Assembly (NCBI GenBank): GCA_029783825.1
Contig: JAREIK010005302.1
Coordinates: forward strand, 1 to 64,000
DNA: 64,000 nucleotides
Direction of reading: 5' to 3'
Origin: Sapria himalayana
Lineage: Eukaryota > Streptophyta > Magnoliopsida > Malpighiales > Rafflesiaceae
Positions 63,401-64,000 of this stretch are shown here, in pieces; position 1 is the first letter of the stretch, and every line of letters begins with the position of its first letter. Made by a program: the position numbers and the translations under genes. The notes beneath the pieces are model-generated. The model was not told the DNA's origin and ran no database searches. It saw only the letters and a list, made by a program, of their open reading frames with translations.

Positions 63401-64000
63401 TATATTAATAATAATTCATAAATCTCATTTTAATTTTTATTTTAATAATTTATCAATTTATTTTTATAGAAATAACAATTACAAAATAAATTATTAGTGA
63501 GACAGATCTAATTTAAATTAGACTGGTATACCCAAAATAATAAAGAATAAATATCAATATTATTTTTTTAATTATAATTTTAAATATTTATTTTAATTAT
63601 TTATTTGTTTATTTTTATATAAATATTAATTAAAAAATAAATTATGAGTTAGACAAATATAATTTATATAAATTAATTTTTATGAAAAGAATATGGATGA
63701 ACTTTTTAAAAGAAAAAAAAATTCAAAATAACAAATTATTATATAGTAATATATTTTGATTTCTTCTGAATCATTTTAGGTTTTTTTATTATATTTTAAT
63801 TGATATTTATCTTATTAATAATAGATTATTATTTTATTCTTTGATAATATTTAGAATATTTATCATTAATATTATTTATATTGAATCTATATGATATATA
63901 AATATAATGATTATAATAACTATATATTGAATTCACATTTGAAAAAATTTATAAATTATTATATTTTCAAATGTTATAACCTTTGAAAATATCAAAAAAT
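60430..64000 (+). repeat. AT-rich satellite array, forward orientation (segment 9)
   Basis: Forward monomers continue to the window edge with telomere-like blocks near 60425, 61010, 61605, 62205, 62785 and 63310. The unoccupied g-type octamer is at 61021-61028. The subtype succession g, e, c, d, e matches other forward stretches. No genes are seen; the open frame at 62551-62811 on the minus strand resembles those at 29032-29217 and 51493-51732 only because they are the same monomer region. Confidence 0.92.

Noticed and set aside
1..64000. CRISPR-like array suggested by regular repetition
   Set aside because: The repeat unit is about 590 bp with no short repeat/unique spacer pattern and no associated genes, and the sequence is eukaryotic satellite.

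Overview
The window looks like gene-free nuclear heterochromatin from a land plant, most likely a flowering plant. Three things suggest this. There are long, extremely AT-rich tandem satellite arrays. Each satellite monomer contains a block of degenerate plant-type telomere heptamers (TTTAGGG/CCCTAAA). The only recognisable protein-coding sequence is decayed plant-type hAT transposase (BED finger, RICESLEEPER/DAYSLEEPER-like). No intact host gene, rRNA, tRNA or CRISPR array was seen, and the species cannot be named from the sequence.

Layout. A satellite with a monomer of roughly 580-600 bp fills about 80% of the window. Several diverged monomer subtypes recur in a similar order, which indicates higher-order repeat structure. 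The array changes orientation four times. It is 'forward' at 1-8546, 'reverse' at 8560-27266 and forward at 27361-30540. It is reverse again at 30541-50078 and forward at 50079-64000. Forward means the C-rich CCTAAA-like strand is on +.

The arrays are interrupted by three related hAT copies. Copy A (16444-19794, +) has lost its 5' end. Copy B (31966-35432, +) has lost its 3' end. Copy C (56738-60421, -) is full length, 3684 bp, with terminal inverted repeats and an 8-bp target duplication (one mismatch). A fourth locus (8547-8559) keeps only 13 bp of a hAT terminus and lies exactly on an array inversion point. A separate insertion at about 46061-48513 holds an unassigned 1.1-kb block, a 75-bp telomere-like tract, and a reverse-strand segment ending in AATAAA plus poly(A), which looks like retroposed transcript.

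How the parts relate. All four hAT loci sit at the same base position, in the same relative orientation, in the same monomer subtype. The three long copies share the same three premature stop codons. The simplest reading is one insertion of an element that died, then spread by amplification and inversion of the satellite rather than by transposition. Every monomer also carries a near-perfect 28-34 bp dyad centred on GGTTATAACC. The unusual biology here is therefore structural: a satellite built from a dyad module plus a telomere-like module, carrying a dead transposon inside its repeat unit and inverted repeatedly, once exactly at a transposon end.
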